Shown here piece after piece: positions 1-6,024 of a stretch of 8,167 nt of DNA. A program made the position numbers and the translations under genes. Source of the DNA: Candidatus Sumerlaeota bacterium. Lineage in GTDB: Bacteria; Sumerlaeota; Sumerlaeia; JADFCT01. The notes beneath the pieces are model-generated. The model made no database searches. It had not been told where the DNA came from and saw only the letters and a list, made by a program, of their open reading frames with translations. Location of the stretch: NCBI GenBank assembly GCA_026398575.1, contig JAPLSP010000274.1:1-8167 (forward strand), written 5' to 3'. The first letter of the stretch is position 1, and each line of letters opens with the position of its first letter.

Positions 1-1232
1 TGTCTTGCCAGACTACCATCGAGTCATCCCTGTTCGTTCATTACCGCGTCATCCACGCGCCGCAGGATGTTTTCGCCTTGCCTTCGCTGCCTGTGCCGAA
101 CAGAATTTTATGTGCCCATTTTGCGCGGCTAAAGGCATACAGCACTTCAGTTGATTACCTTTGCGATCTGAAGCTCCGCGATGTAAACGGCGATGGTCGT
201 CCTGAAATTGTCATAGCCTCAGATACCTTCTTTAGTGGCGCCATCGAGATATATCAATTCGAGTCTCCTGGCGTTCTATCGCGCATCTGGACAAATGCAT
301 CCTGGCCCGCTGGCTCTCCTTTTGTCCGGATAGAGGCTGCTGACATAGATAACGATGGCGCCATCGAAATTATTGGTGAAACTTATCCTTGGATGGGAGC
401 ATGTCTCTATGTTTATAGCTTCGACTCGGGAGCTGAAAAATGGCACTCCCCCTCATTCAGCACAGGAGCGAATATGAATTGCGGCTTGGCAATCGGTCAT
501 TTGAAAAACGACGCCGCATGGAAAATCGCAATGGTAGCTGGCGGCGTTTGCCGCATCTTTGACGGCCAAAGCCATGCGGAAGAGACGAGCATCACGAGCG
601 CATTCTCACATGTAAGTGTTTTCCAGGACTCGACGCTCGTTCTGGTGGATAACGCCTGCACACTGTCAATGTACCAGTATGGCAACGGCGAATACGACAG
701 ATTCTACTCGCGCCAGCTAACAACGAGCGCGATTGATGGCGTGACGGTGGAAAATCTCAATCCCTTGGTATTGAGCCTTGGCAGCGGAGGGCAATTGCAG
801 CTATTTTCCTCCGACATCCTGCAAAGCGAAAGCCTTAATTACGGCGCTCCCTTTGGCGCGCGCTATCGCTCCGGTTTTACTGCCGGCTCCTACTCGATGA
901 ACGCCTACTTTTTACCAGCGCCCCTGATGCTTCCCGAGCCAAGCGTGACAACCGGCACATGGAACCAAGTGACATGGACCTGGGTTGGCGGCGCGGAGGA
1001 GTACTTCGTGGAGTGCGCCATGGACGCCGGCTTTTCCCAGCAATACCGCAACAGCGGCTGGATCAGCTCGAATGCTTGCACATTCTCAGGCTTTCCCTCC
1101 AGCCGGACGTATTACTATCGAGTTAAGGCGCGCCACACCTCCGCGCCCGTCATCGAGTCGCAATGGTCAGAGGCCGTATCTTCAATGCAGTTGCTGCCGC
1201 CTCAGCCACCTTGGCATCTGCGAGTTTATTAA
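1..1232 (+). CDS. FG-GAP/VCBS-like and fibronectin-III protein, 5' partial
   Basis: The reading frame is open from base 3 to the stop at 1230-1232, with no stop at the left edge, so the gene very probably begins outside the window. The first start-type codon, TTG at 78, is unlikely to be the true start. Counting from it, two acidic calcium-loop motifs appear, DVNGDGRPEI (35-44) and DIDNDGAIEI (89-98). They are about 54 residues apart, as in FG-GAP/VCBS beta-propeller blades. Further blade-like beta-rich sequence runs to about 280. Residues 290-370 look like a fibronectin type III domain, with the typical YYYRVKA strand and W-S-E near its end. The last 14 residues are proline-rich and unlike either domain, so the original C-terminus may have been replaced. 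Such proteins are normally secreted or surface-bound and act in adhesion or glycan binding. The export signal would lie upstream, so location is inferred. The specific function is unknown. Confidence 0.75.
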   Translation, partial: SCQTTIESSLFVHYRVIHAPQDVFALPSLPVPNRILCAHFARLKAYSTSVDYLCDLKLRDVNGDGRPEIVIASDTFFSGAIEIYQFESPGVLSRIWTNASWPAGSPFVRIEAADIDNDGAIEIIGETYPWMGACLYVYSFDSGAEKWHSPSFSTGANMNCGLAIGHLKNDAAWKIAMVAGGVCRIFDGQSHAEETSITSAFSHVSVFQDSTLVLVDNACTLSMYQYGNGEYDRFYSRQLTTSAIDGVTVENLNPLVLSLGSGGQLQLFSSDILQSESLNYGAPFGARYRSGFTAGSYSMNAYFLPAPLMLPEPSVTTGTWNQVTWTWVGGAEEYFVECAMDAGFSQQYRNSGWISSNACTFSGFPSSRTYYYRVKARHTSAPVIESQWSEAVSSMQLLPPQPPWHLRVY

Positions 1233-1254
1233 GCAATCGAGGGAGTTCTGTCCT

Positions 1255-1334
1255 GATGCGTTGGCAATGGCGTTCTCGCAATTGAAAGGGACGATGGAAC
1301 ACGCGCCCGCGACTTCGCACGGGATTCCGCGTCA
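1255..1334 (-). pseudogene. Degenerate fragment resembling E1 beta-domain interior
   Basis: At a constant offset of 2450 bp this stretch matches the E1 gene. I count 47 of 60 identical bases between 1271-1330 and 3721-3780, and 34 of 40 in the core 1281-1320. Read on the minus strand in the E1 frame, it gives GIPCEVAGACSIVPFN followed by E, then IA. The E1 protein has GVSCEVIDARSIVPFN followed by E, then VIA. This frame directly continues the SEL1 gene frame after its TGA and stays open to about 1187. There is no start codon or ribosome site. Similarity fades left of about 1265. It is either the relic of a lost E1 paralogue or one copy of a short dispersed repeat. The present sequence does not decide between these. 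Confidence 0.5.
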
Positions 1335-2549
1335 TTCATCGTCGTCAGACAGCGTGCGTTTGTCGTATAGTTTCTGGTCTATATACGCTTTGCGATTCAT
1401 GTACAAATCCAGACGCGCCTTGGATTCGACAGGCTGGTTGCCCCTCAAGATTCGAGATGTTACGGTGTCATCCATGAGCATGTCATAGGACTTCTTTTGA
1501 GTTTCGATGGCTTTGTCAAACTGCCCGTCGCGCGCATAAGCGGCGGCGAGAGTATCCATGTATGAAAAATTCTTCGGCTCGATCGAGACGGCTTTCGTGG
1601 CGTATTCGATCGCTTGCTTGCTGTTCCACACTTTGGGGTCCGTATAGGTCGCGTGAAGCCACGCCAGATCGTTCAGCGCTGGGGGATAGCCTTTTGGGGC
1701 GGCCTTGGTGAGCCAGTCATAGCCCTTTGCCATATCCCTGGAGGTCAGTGTTCCATACATGTAAATGGACCCCAGTTTGAATTGCGAACGCGCAATTCCT
1801 TTATTCGCCGCCTTGGTGTAATACTCGATCGCTTTGTCGTCGTCCTGCAGATCGCTCAGCGGATGCGCGTAGATCGCGGCCAGTTTTTCCAGCGCGGGGC
1901 CAAATCCCTTGTCTGCCGCTTTTTGGTGCCATTCGACGCCTTTTTCAGTATCCCGCCTGACGCCGCGTCCATACAGATAGCAGTTCCCCAGAGAGCAGTA
2001 CGCCTCAAGGGATCCCTTGTCGGCGGCTTTGCGAAGATATTCGACAGCCTTCTTAATGTCTTGAGGAACGCCATGTCCTTCCATGTAGCAAATGCCAAGC
2101 AGTTGCAGGGCAGCGGGATGGCCCAACTTCGCCGCTTTGCCCAGATAGTCAGCGGCTTTGGAATAATCCTTCTCAACGCCTTGCCCGTTCATGTATAGGC
2201 GTCCCAGACCACAGAGGGAGGTGGCATCCCCTTGGGCGGCGCCTTTTTGATACCAGAAGATCGCCTTCTCGAAATCCTGGCGAACGCTGGTATAACGCGA
2301 ATACATATCCCCAAGCCACCCTTGGGCGTCTGCCCGGCCTTGATTCGCAGCCTCCTCCAGAAACTTGAGTGCTTCCGTGGTTTTTTTATCGTCCAGCAGC
2401 TTATTCACCTGCGCATCAAAGTCCTTTTTAGAGGCGCCCAATCCGGCTGTGGCTGATGTTCCCGAGCCGGCATCTCCCGAGCCGGATTTCGGCGAATCGC
2501 CCGAACACCCGGCAAGAAACGCCAGCGCAGCCGTGGCGCTGATGATCAT
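1332..2549 (-). CDS. SEL1-repeat lipoprotein
   Basis: The product is a 405-residue protein with a lipobox LAGC at residues 12-15 after a hydrophobic stretch. It should be lipidated on Cys15 and held on the periplasmic or outer face of a membrane. A Gly/Ser/Ala-rich linker (16-40) follows. Then come six SEL1-like repeats of almost exactly 36 residues, from about 72 to 287, with the usual G-x-G-V-x-x-D and A-A-x-x-G signatures. A TPR-like pair covers about 288-355, followed by an acidic tail ending SDDDE. SEL1 and TPR solenoids bind other proteins, and the partner here is unknown. The ATG at 2549 has no ribosome site and would give a signal peptide with no positive charge. A better start is ATG 2589, in another frame, separated by an A6 tract (see findings). 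It stands alone, convergent with the plus-strand gene at the left. Confidence 0.88.
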   Translation of the reverse strand: MIISATAALAFLAGCSGDSPKSGSGDAGSGTSATAGLGASKKDFDAQVNKLLDDKKTTEALKFLEEAANQGRADAQGWLGDMYSRYTSVRQDFEKAIFWYQKGAAQGDATSLCGLGRLYMNGQGVEKDYSKAADYLGKAAKLGHPAALQLLGICYMEGHGVPQDIKKAVEYLRKAADKGSLEAYCSLGNCYLYGRGVRRDTEKGVEWHQKAADKGFGPALEKLAAIYAHPLSDLQDDDKAIEYYTKAANKGIARSQFKLGSIYMYGTLTSRDMAKGYDWLTKAAPKGYPPALNDLAWLHATYTDPKVWNSKQAIEYATKAVSIEPKNFSYMDTLAAAYARDGQFDKAIETQKKSYDMLMDDTVTSRILRGNQPVESKARLDLYMNRKAYIDQKLYDKRTLSDDDE

Positions 2550-2568
2550 CGCATGGAGAGCCGTCTTC

Positions 2569-2574
2569 TTTTTT
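2569..2574 (-). other. A6 tract breaking the signal-peptide frame
   Basis: On the minus strand, ATG at 2587-2589 has GGAA four bases upstream and opens with MNPAPKK. That frame then leaves the SEL1 protein frame at a run of six A (T6 on the plus strand). Removing one A joins the two frames and gives MNPAPKKKTALHAM, followed directly by the hydrophobic stretch and lipobox. This would be a textbook lipoprotein signal with a basic n-region. Possible explanations are a sequencing or assembly indel, slippage-based on/off variation, a recent mutation, or transcriptional slippage. I favour an indel or slippage because everything downstream is intact. Confidence 0.5.
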
Positions 2575-2625
2575 GGGCGCAGGATTCATCTCTTTCCGAA
2601 TTCCAGTGAGTCGTTCCCGCGATAG

Positions 2626-2706
2626 CTATATTGTGGCATTCAAGCAATCACGTTTCACCGCGTAGCCTATCAGCCGGATAAGGCATTCATCGCGACCCGC
2701 AGGCAT
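2626..2706 (-). pseudogene. Fragment resembling the E1 C-terminus (26-codon ORF)
   Basis: Bases 2643-2679 match the E1 3' end at a constant offset of 811 bp with 30 of 37 identities. Over 2635-2690 I count 41 of 56. On the minus strand it reads LIRLIGYAVKRDCLNA, against E1 IIPLKGYTAKRDCSNA. Several base differences are synonymous (AAG/AAA, CGC/CGT, AAC/AAT), which suggests the ancestor was selected as protein. The stretch sits in an intact 26-codon frame from ATG 2706 to TAG 2626, without a convincing ribosome site. It lies between the toxin stop and the SEL1 start and may overlap the SEL1 promoter. It could be a gene relic, a dispersed repeat or, less likely, a real short peptide. Confidence 0.45.
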
Positions 2707-2760
2707 GACACTCGAATAAGCGAACAAACTATCTCGGGCTTAATCAGGTAATAAGAGCGG

Positions 2761-3072
2761 TTAAGAGCGTCTGTCATCAATGGTATCCAAGATGAATTGG
2801 GGATCTCGCGCGCAATGAAATAGGCCGTAGACTATGACTTCATCTTTTTCAACAAGGTAGTAGATAGCATACGGGAATCGTTTGACCAGACAGCGGCGGA
2901 AATCCCGGTGGACTTTTCGATAGAGAAAAGGAGCGCGAGCGATCTTGGCTGCGGTCGCATAGAACACTCGCAAGAACTCGTCGCCGAGTCCTATCGCCTT
3001 TCCTTCATACCAGCCATAGGCGGCTATGGCATCCTCTTCGACTTCTGGAAGGAGGGACAGAGAGTAGTCCAT
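2761..3072 (-). CDS. RelE/ParE-family toxin
   Basis: This is a 103-residue protein of the usual ParE/RelE toxin size. The N-terminal helix carries the family pattern EVEEDAIAAYGWYE (about 10-23). The C-terminal half has a conserved basic strand, RRCLVKRFPYAIYYLVE, then IVYGLFHCARDP. This is the typical beta-sheet of the ParE_toxin family (compare R-x-F-P-Y-x-I-x-Y and V-x-x-H-x-x-R-x-P). Members inhibit DNA gyrase or cleave mRNA on ribosomes. The sequence alone does not say which, though the pairing with an Unstab_antitox-type protein is common for this subgroup. The start ATG (3070-3072) lies 2 bp after the antitoxin stop, so translation is almost certainly coupled. No frame damage is seen and it should be active. 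Confidence 0.9.
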   Translation of the reverse strand: MDYSLSLLPEVEEDAIAAYGWYEGKAIGLGDEFLRVFYATAAKIARAPFLYRKVHRDFRRCLVKRFPYAIYYLVEKDEVIVYGLFHCARDPQFILDTIDDRRS

Positions 3073-3074
3073 GT

Positions 3075-3308
3075 CTATTTTCGTTTTTCAATTCGTTCTT
3101 GAAGCTCTTCTAATGAAAGAAGACGACCTTTATGAGCCTGGTAATTTGCCAGTCTTCTATCTAATTCCGCTTTATGCGATTCAGGAATCGGAATCTGTTC
3201 ATGGGAAGAGATTGAGTCCCATAGTTCTTCCACAAGCAGGATTTTTTCTGGCGTGCTTAGCCGGGCAATATCGGGCGTCTCAGCAAATTTTTCAATTGTT
3301 GTCGTCAT
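3075..3308 (-). CDS. Addiction-module antitoxin (Unstab_antitox/TIGR02574-like)
   Basis: This is a 77-residue acidic and basic helical protein. It has the family core LSTPEKILLVEELWDSI (about 17-33), then IPIPESHKAELDRRLANYQ (about 39-57) and a closing LSLEELQERI helix (about 64-73). This matches the short antitoxin family found with ParE-type toxins, which wraps the toxin through its C-terminal helices. No separate DNA-binding domain is evident, so autoregulation is uncertain. The start ATG (3306-3308) has a good ribosome site GAGAGGG (3316-3322) with 7 bases spacing. That site overlaps the stop codon of the small ORF upstream. Antitoxin first, toxin second is the standard order. Confidence 0.9.
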   Translation of the reverse strand: MTTTIEKFAETPDIARLSTPEKILLVEELWDSISSHEQIPIPESHKAELDRRLANYQAHKGRLLSLEELQERIEKRK

Positions 3309-3320
3309 AACAAATCCCTC

Positions 3321-3416
3321 TCACACGAGCTGTAGGAAGGTTATTGCGTTTCGTTTCTGTGGCGCAACAGAAATAATCTGCCACCACTTTTTAGCTATCT
3401 CCGCATCTTTTTTCAT
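3321..3416 (-). CDS. Possible 31-codon ORF coupled to E1
   Basis: A short frame starts at ATG 3414-3416 inside the sequence ATGA, which also holds the E1 stop TGA (3413-3415). It ends at TGA 3321-3323. A strong ribosome site GGAGGG lies 3 bases before the ATG. The 31-residue product is basic and contains KKWWQII and ends FLQLV. I recognise no family. Its stop overlaps the antitoxin ribosome site, so it bridges E1 and the antitoxin in an unbroken chain of start/stop overlaps. It may be a real peptide, a leader for the toxin-antitoxin pair, or the remnant of a longer gene. No other copy is in the window for comparison. Confidence 0.4.
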   Translation of the reverse strand: MKKDAEIAKKWWQIISVAPQKRNAITFLQLV

Positions 3417-5890
3417 ATTCCCTCCGCGCTGCGGCGCAGGAGGTCGGCGTTGGAGCAATCGCGCTTCGCCGTGTAGCCCTTCAGCGGGATGATGTGTTCG
3501 TGCACGGCGTCAACAAGATCGCTCGGATACGGAAAGAAGGCGTCTTCGACTTCGTCGGCTGGGACGATCCAGTTGCGCGCGCCGACAATGACCGGGGGCG
3601 CATCCAGTTCATCGAAGGCGAATTGCGTGATTTTGGCGGCCATGGTCTGGAGGAAGCTGGCGCGTTCGCAGGCGTCGGAAGCGAGCAGGATTTTCCGCGT
3701 CTTCTTCACCGAGGCGATTACCTTTTCGTAGTTGAAAGGGACGATGGAACGCGCGTCTATGACTTCGCACGAGACGCCGTATTTGCCTTCGAGTTCCTTC
3801 ACCGACTCCATCGCGCGGTAGAGCGTCGCGCCGATGGTGAGGATCGTCAGGTCTTTGCCTTCTTTCTTGATCGCCGGTTCGCCGAACGGAATCGTGAAAC
3901 GCCCCGTCGGGACGCCACCCTTTGCGAACTCCTCGGCCATGTCGTAGATGCGCTGGCTCTCGAAGAAGATGACGGGATCGGTTCCGAGCAGCGCTTCGTA
4001 CATCAATCCCTTGGCGTCGTAAGGTGTGGCGGGGAAGACGACTTTCAAGCCCGGAATGTGGGCGACGATGCTGGTCCAGTCCTGGCTATGCTGCGCGCCA
4101 TATTTGCTGCCGACCGAAACGCGGATGACGACCGGCAACTTGAGCAAGCCGCCCGACATCGCCTGCCACTTGGAAAGCTGGTTGAAAACTTCATCGCCCG
4201 CGCGCCCGAGGAAATCGCAATACATGAGCTCGGCGATGACGCGCCCGCCTTCGAGGCCATAGCCCACCGCCGTGCCGCAGATGGCGCCTTCGGAGATCGG
4301 CGCGTTGAACAGGCGATGATACGGCAGCGCCTCGGTCAGCCCGCGATAGACGGCGAATGCGCCGCCCCAGTCGCGGTTTTCTTCGCCGTAAGCCACCAAC
4401 GACGGGTCCTCATAGAAGCGGTCGAGGATCGCCTCGAAGATGGCGTCGCGGATGCCGACGCATTTCGTATTGGAGAGGCGCTTGCCGTGTTCGTCATAAG
4501 CCGAGCGCGAGCGCTTGGCCAGCGCCAGCACGCGCGGATTGGCTTCCTTCGGAATCAAGACTTCACATTCGCGCCCGGGGTCCATGTTCTCGACCTTCTG
4601 ATTCGAGAACATTGTGTTCTCAAGCAATGTGTGTTTGCCCTTGAGCTCGGCACGCGGCGAAATTTTGAGGTCAACGGCTTTCTTGTATGCTTTGAAGATG
4701 AGTTCCTCGGCCGCCGCATAGATCGCGTCCGTCTCTGCCTGCGCGCAGACGCCCGCTTCGATCAATTGCGCCGGGAATACTTTGATAGGATCAATCTGCA
4801 TCCAGGCGTCGAGTTCTTCCTTGGTGCGATAGCTCATTGCGTCCGAGGGCGAATGGCCGCTGAAGCGGTAGGTGATGGTATCGAGCATAACGGGGCCGTC
4901 GCCGCGCGCGAGGATTTCTTTCTTGCGTCCGATCGCGTCAATGACGGCCAGCGGATTGAAGCCATCCACGCGCTCGGCGTGCATCTGGTCGGGATTGATG
5001 CCCGCGCCAAGCCGCGCCAAAACTTCATAGCCCATCGTCTCGCCGAAGGGTTGTCCACCCATGCCGTAGAAGTTATTAAAGAAATTCAAGATGTAAGGCA
5101 GGCCGCCGCGATGCTTTTCGTCCCAGAGTTTTTTGAACTGATCCATCGCCGCGAAGCAAATGCCTTCCCTGACCGGCCCGCCCGCGCTCGAGGCGTCGCC
5201 GATGTTGCCGATGATGATGCCGGGCTTGTGGTTGACTTTTTTATAAAGCGCCGCACCGACCGAGATGTCGCCCGATCCGCCGACGATGGCGTTGTTGGGA
5301 TAGATGCCGAACGGCGGGAAGAAGGCGTGCATCGAGCCGCCCATGCCTTTGTTGAGGCCGGTCTCGCGCCCGAAGATTTCCGCGAGCGCGCCATAGACGA
5401 GATAGTCCATCGCCAGGTCCTTGACGCCGCCCTTCGCGTCCGCTTCCACCACGCGCAGACACATTCCGTCGAAATAATTCTTCATGATGCCCATCAGCGC
5501 GGCGTCATCGAGCTTATGGATTGCGGACAAACCCTTGGCCAGGATTTCGCCATGGCTGCGATGGCTGCCGTAGATATGGTCGTCCGTCGTCAGGAGATAA
5601 GCCATGCCGACGGCGGAGGCCTCCTGCCCGAGCGACAGATGCGCCGGCCCGCGATGATTATATTCGATCCCCTTGAAATTGCCGCGCAGCTTGATCTCGT
5701 TGAGCATCGTCTCAAACCAGCGGATGACCGCCATGTCGCGATAGATGCGCAGCAAGTCCTGCTTCGCGAAGCGCTTGGCCTTCAGCTCCTGCGCGATGGT
5801 CCGGTCATATTGGTTCAGCGGAATAGGCTTGAATTTGAGCTCGCCTTTTTTGCGGGCTTCTTTCGGGCAGATGAATTGTGACTTGGGCAT
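3413..5890 (-). CDS. Fused alpha-beta E1, thiamine-diphosphate 2-oxo acid dehydrogenase
   Basis: This is an 825-residue cytoplasmic enzyme carrying both E1 halves in one chain. E1 decarboxylates a 2-oxo acid and passes the acyl group to lipoyl-E2. The alpha half (about 1-450) has the HIYGSHRSHG loop (105-114), GLNKGMGGSMH, and the diphosphate motif GDA at 231 running to NN at 272-273, then YRFSGHSPSD (342-351). The beta half (about 474-804) has GEENRDWGGAF, catalytic-type Glu in APISE (534), YCDF (557-560), GAQHSQ (598-603) and the C-domain ending IIPLKGY. Two oddities are a roughly 35-residue alpha insertion (about 137-169) and 12 extra residues between GD and NN. A KRDC tail extends past the usual end. 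The ATG at 5890 has AGGAG (5898-5902) 7 bases upstream. Pyruvate and branched-chain 2-oxo acids are both possible substrates. No E2 or E3 lies nearby. Confidence 0.9.
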   Translation of the reverse strand: MPKSQFICPKEARKKGELKFKPIPLNQYDRTIAQELKAKRFAKQDLLRIYRDMAVIRWFETMLNEIKLRGNFKGIEYNHRGPAHLSLGQEASAVGMAYLLTTDDHIYGSHRSHGEILAKGLSAIHKLDDAALMGIMKNYFDGMCLRVVEADAKGGVKDLAMDYLVYGALAEIFGRETGLNKGMGGSMHAFFPPFGIYPNNAIVGGSGDISVGAALYKKVNHKPGIIIGNIGDASSAGGPVREGICFAAMDQFKKLWDEKHRGGLPYILNFFNNFYGMGGQPFGETMGYEVLARLGAGINPDQMHAERVDGFNPLAVIDAIGRKKEILARGDGPVMLDTITYRFSGHSPSDAMSYRTKEELDAWMQIDPIKVFPAQLIEAGVCAQAETDAIYAAAEELIFKAYKKAVDLKISPRAELKGKHTLLENTMFSNQKVENMDPGRECEVLIPKEANPRVLALAKRSRSAYDEHGKRLSNTKCVGIRDAIFEAILDRFYEDPSLVAYGEENRDWGGAFAVYRGLTEALPYHRLFNAPISEGAICGTAVGYGLEGGRVIAELMYCDFLGRAGDEVFNQLSKWQAMSGGLLKLPVVIRVSVGSKYGAQHSQDWTSIVAHIPGLKVVFPATPYDAKGLMYEALLGTDPVIFFESQRIYDMAEEFAKGGVPTGRFTIPFGEPAIKKEGKDLTILTIGATLYRAMESVKELEGKYGVSCEVIDARSIVPFNYEKVIASVKKTRKILLASDACERASFLQTMAAKITQFAFDELDAPPVIVGARNWIVPADEVEDAFFPYPSDLVDAVHEHIIPLKGYTAKRDCSNADLLRRSAEGI
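3417..3443 (-). promoter_or_regulatory. Hairpin sequestering the small-ORF ribosome site
   Basis: The last E1 codons can fold in the mRNA. CCTCC (3439-3443) pairs with GGAGG (3421-3425), and GCGC (3434-3437) pairs with GCGC (3426-3429), around a CGCA loop with one bulged base at 3438. GGAGG is the ribosome site of the small ORF starting at 3416. A ribosome finishing E1 would melt the stem, the classic layout for translational coupling. No T-run follows, so it is not a simple terminator. Confidence 0.5.
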
Positions 5891-5897
5891 GACGCGA

Positions 5898-5902
5898 CTC
5901 CT
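5898..5902 (-). promoter_or_regulatory. E1 ribosome binding site
   Basis: AGGAG on the minus strand, 7 bases before ATG 5890. It decides the E1 start against the longer frame that would begin at ATG 5998, which has no ribosome site and would translate the tandem repeat. Confidence 0.8.
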
Positions 5903-5930
5903 ATGTGAATTTTTGATTTCAGACGTTGGA

Positions 5931-5990
5931 CTTACACGGACTAACACCGACTGACACGGACGGACACTGACTTGCACGGACCGACTCGGT
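5931..5990. repeat. Six-unit 10-bp tandem repeat in E1 leader
   Basis: Six consecutive decamers, degenerate but exactly in register, resemble CTgACACGGA (for example CTTACACGGA at 5931-5940 and CTGACACGGA at 5951-5960). The last unit has diverged to CCGACTCGGT. The array lies between the hydrolase stop and the E1 ribosome site and is probably transcribed as E1 leader. The period is close to one DNA helical turn. Its role is unknown. Confidence 0.8.
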
Positions 5991-6024
5991 CTTATCATGC
6001 ATTTTTTCTTGATTGTGGCGGTCG

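Noticed and set aside
985..1488. Plus-strand frame across the end of the surface gene and the SEL1 3' end.
   Set aside because: It overlaps two better genes, has no ribosome site and no domain.
2590..2760. A tRNA or other structured RNA in the gap between toxin and SEL1 genes.
   Set aside because: No cloverleaf or strong stem could be found. The only structure seen is the E1-like fragment.
3494..5881. Open frame of 795 codons on the plus strand opposite E1.
   Set aside because: It mirrors the E1 gene almost end to end, its product is Arg/Asp/Ala-rich without any recognisable domain, and E1 on the other strand has full family motifs. It is a codon-bias shadow.
5931..5990. The tandem repeat as a CRISPR array.
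   Set aside because: Units are 10 bp, adjacent and degenerate, with no spacers and no cas genes.
5979..5991. Palindrome GACCGACTCGGTC as a terminator for the hydrolase gene.
   Set aside because: The stem has at most 5 bp with a 3-base loop, and no T-run follows on the minus strand. It is better seen as the diverged last repeat unit.
5891..5998. Longer E1 start at ATG 5998.
   Set aside because: It would translate the 10-bp repeat into a Ser/Val/Arg-rich leader, and has no ribosome site. ATG 5890 has AGGAG at good spacing.
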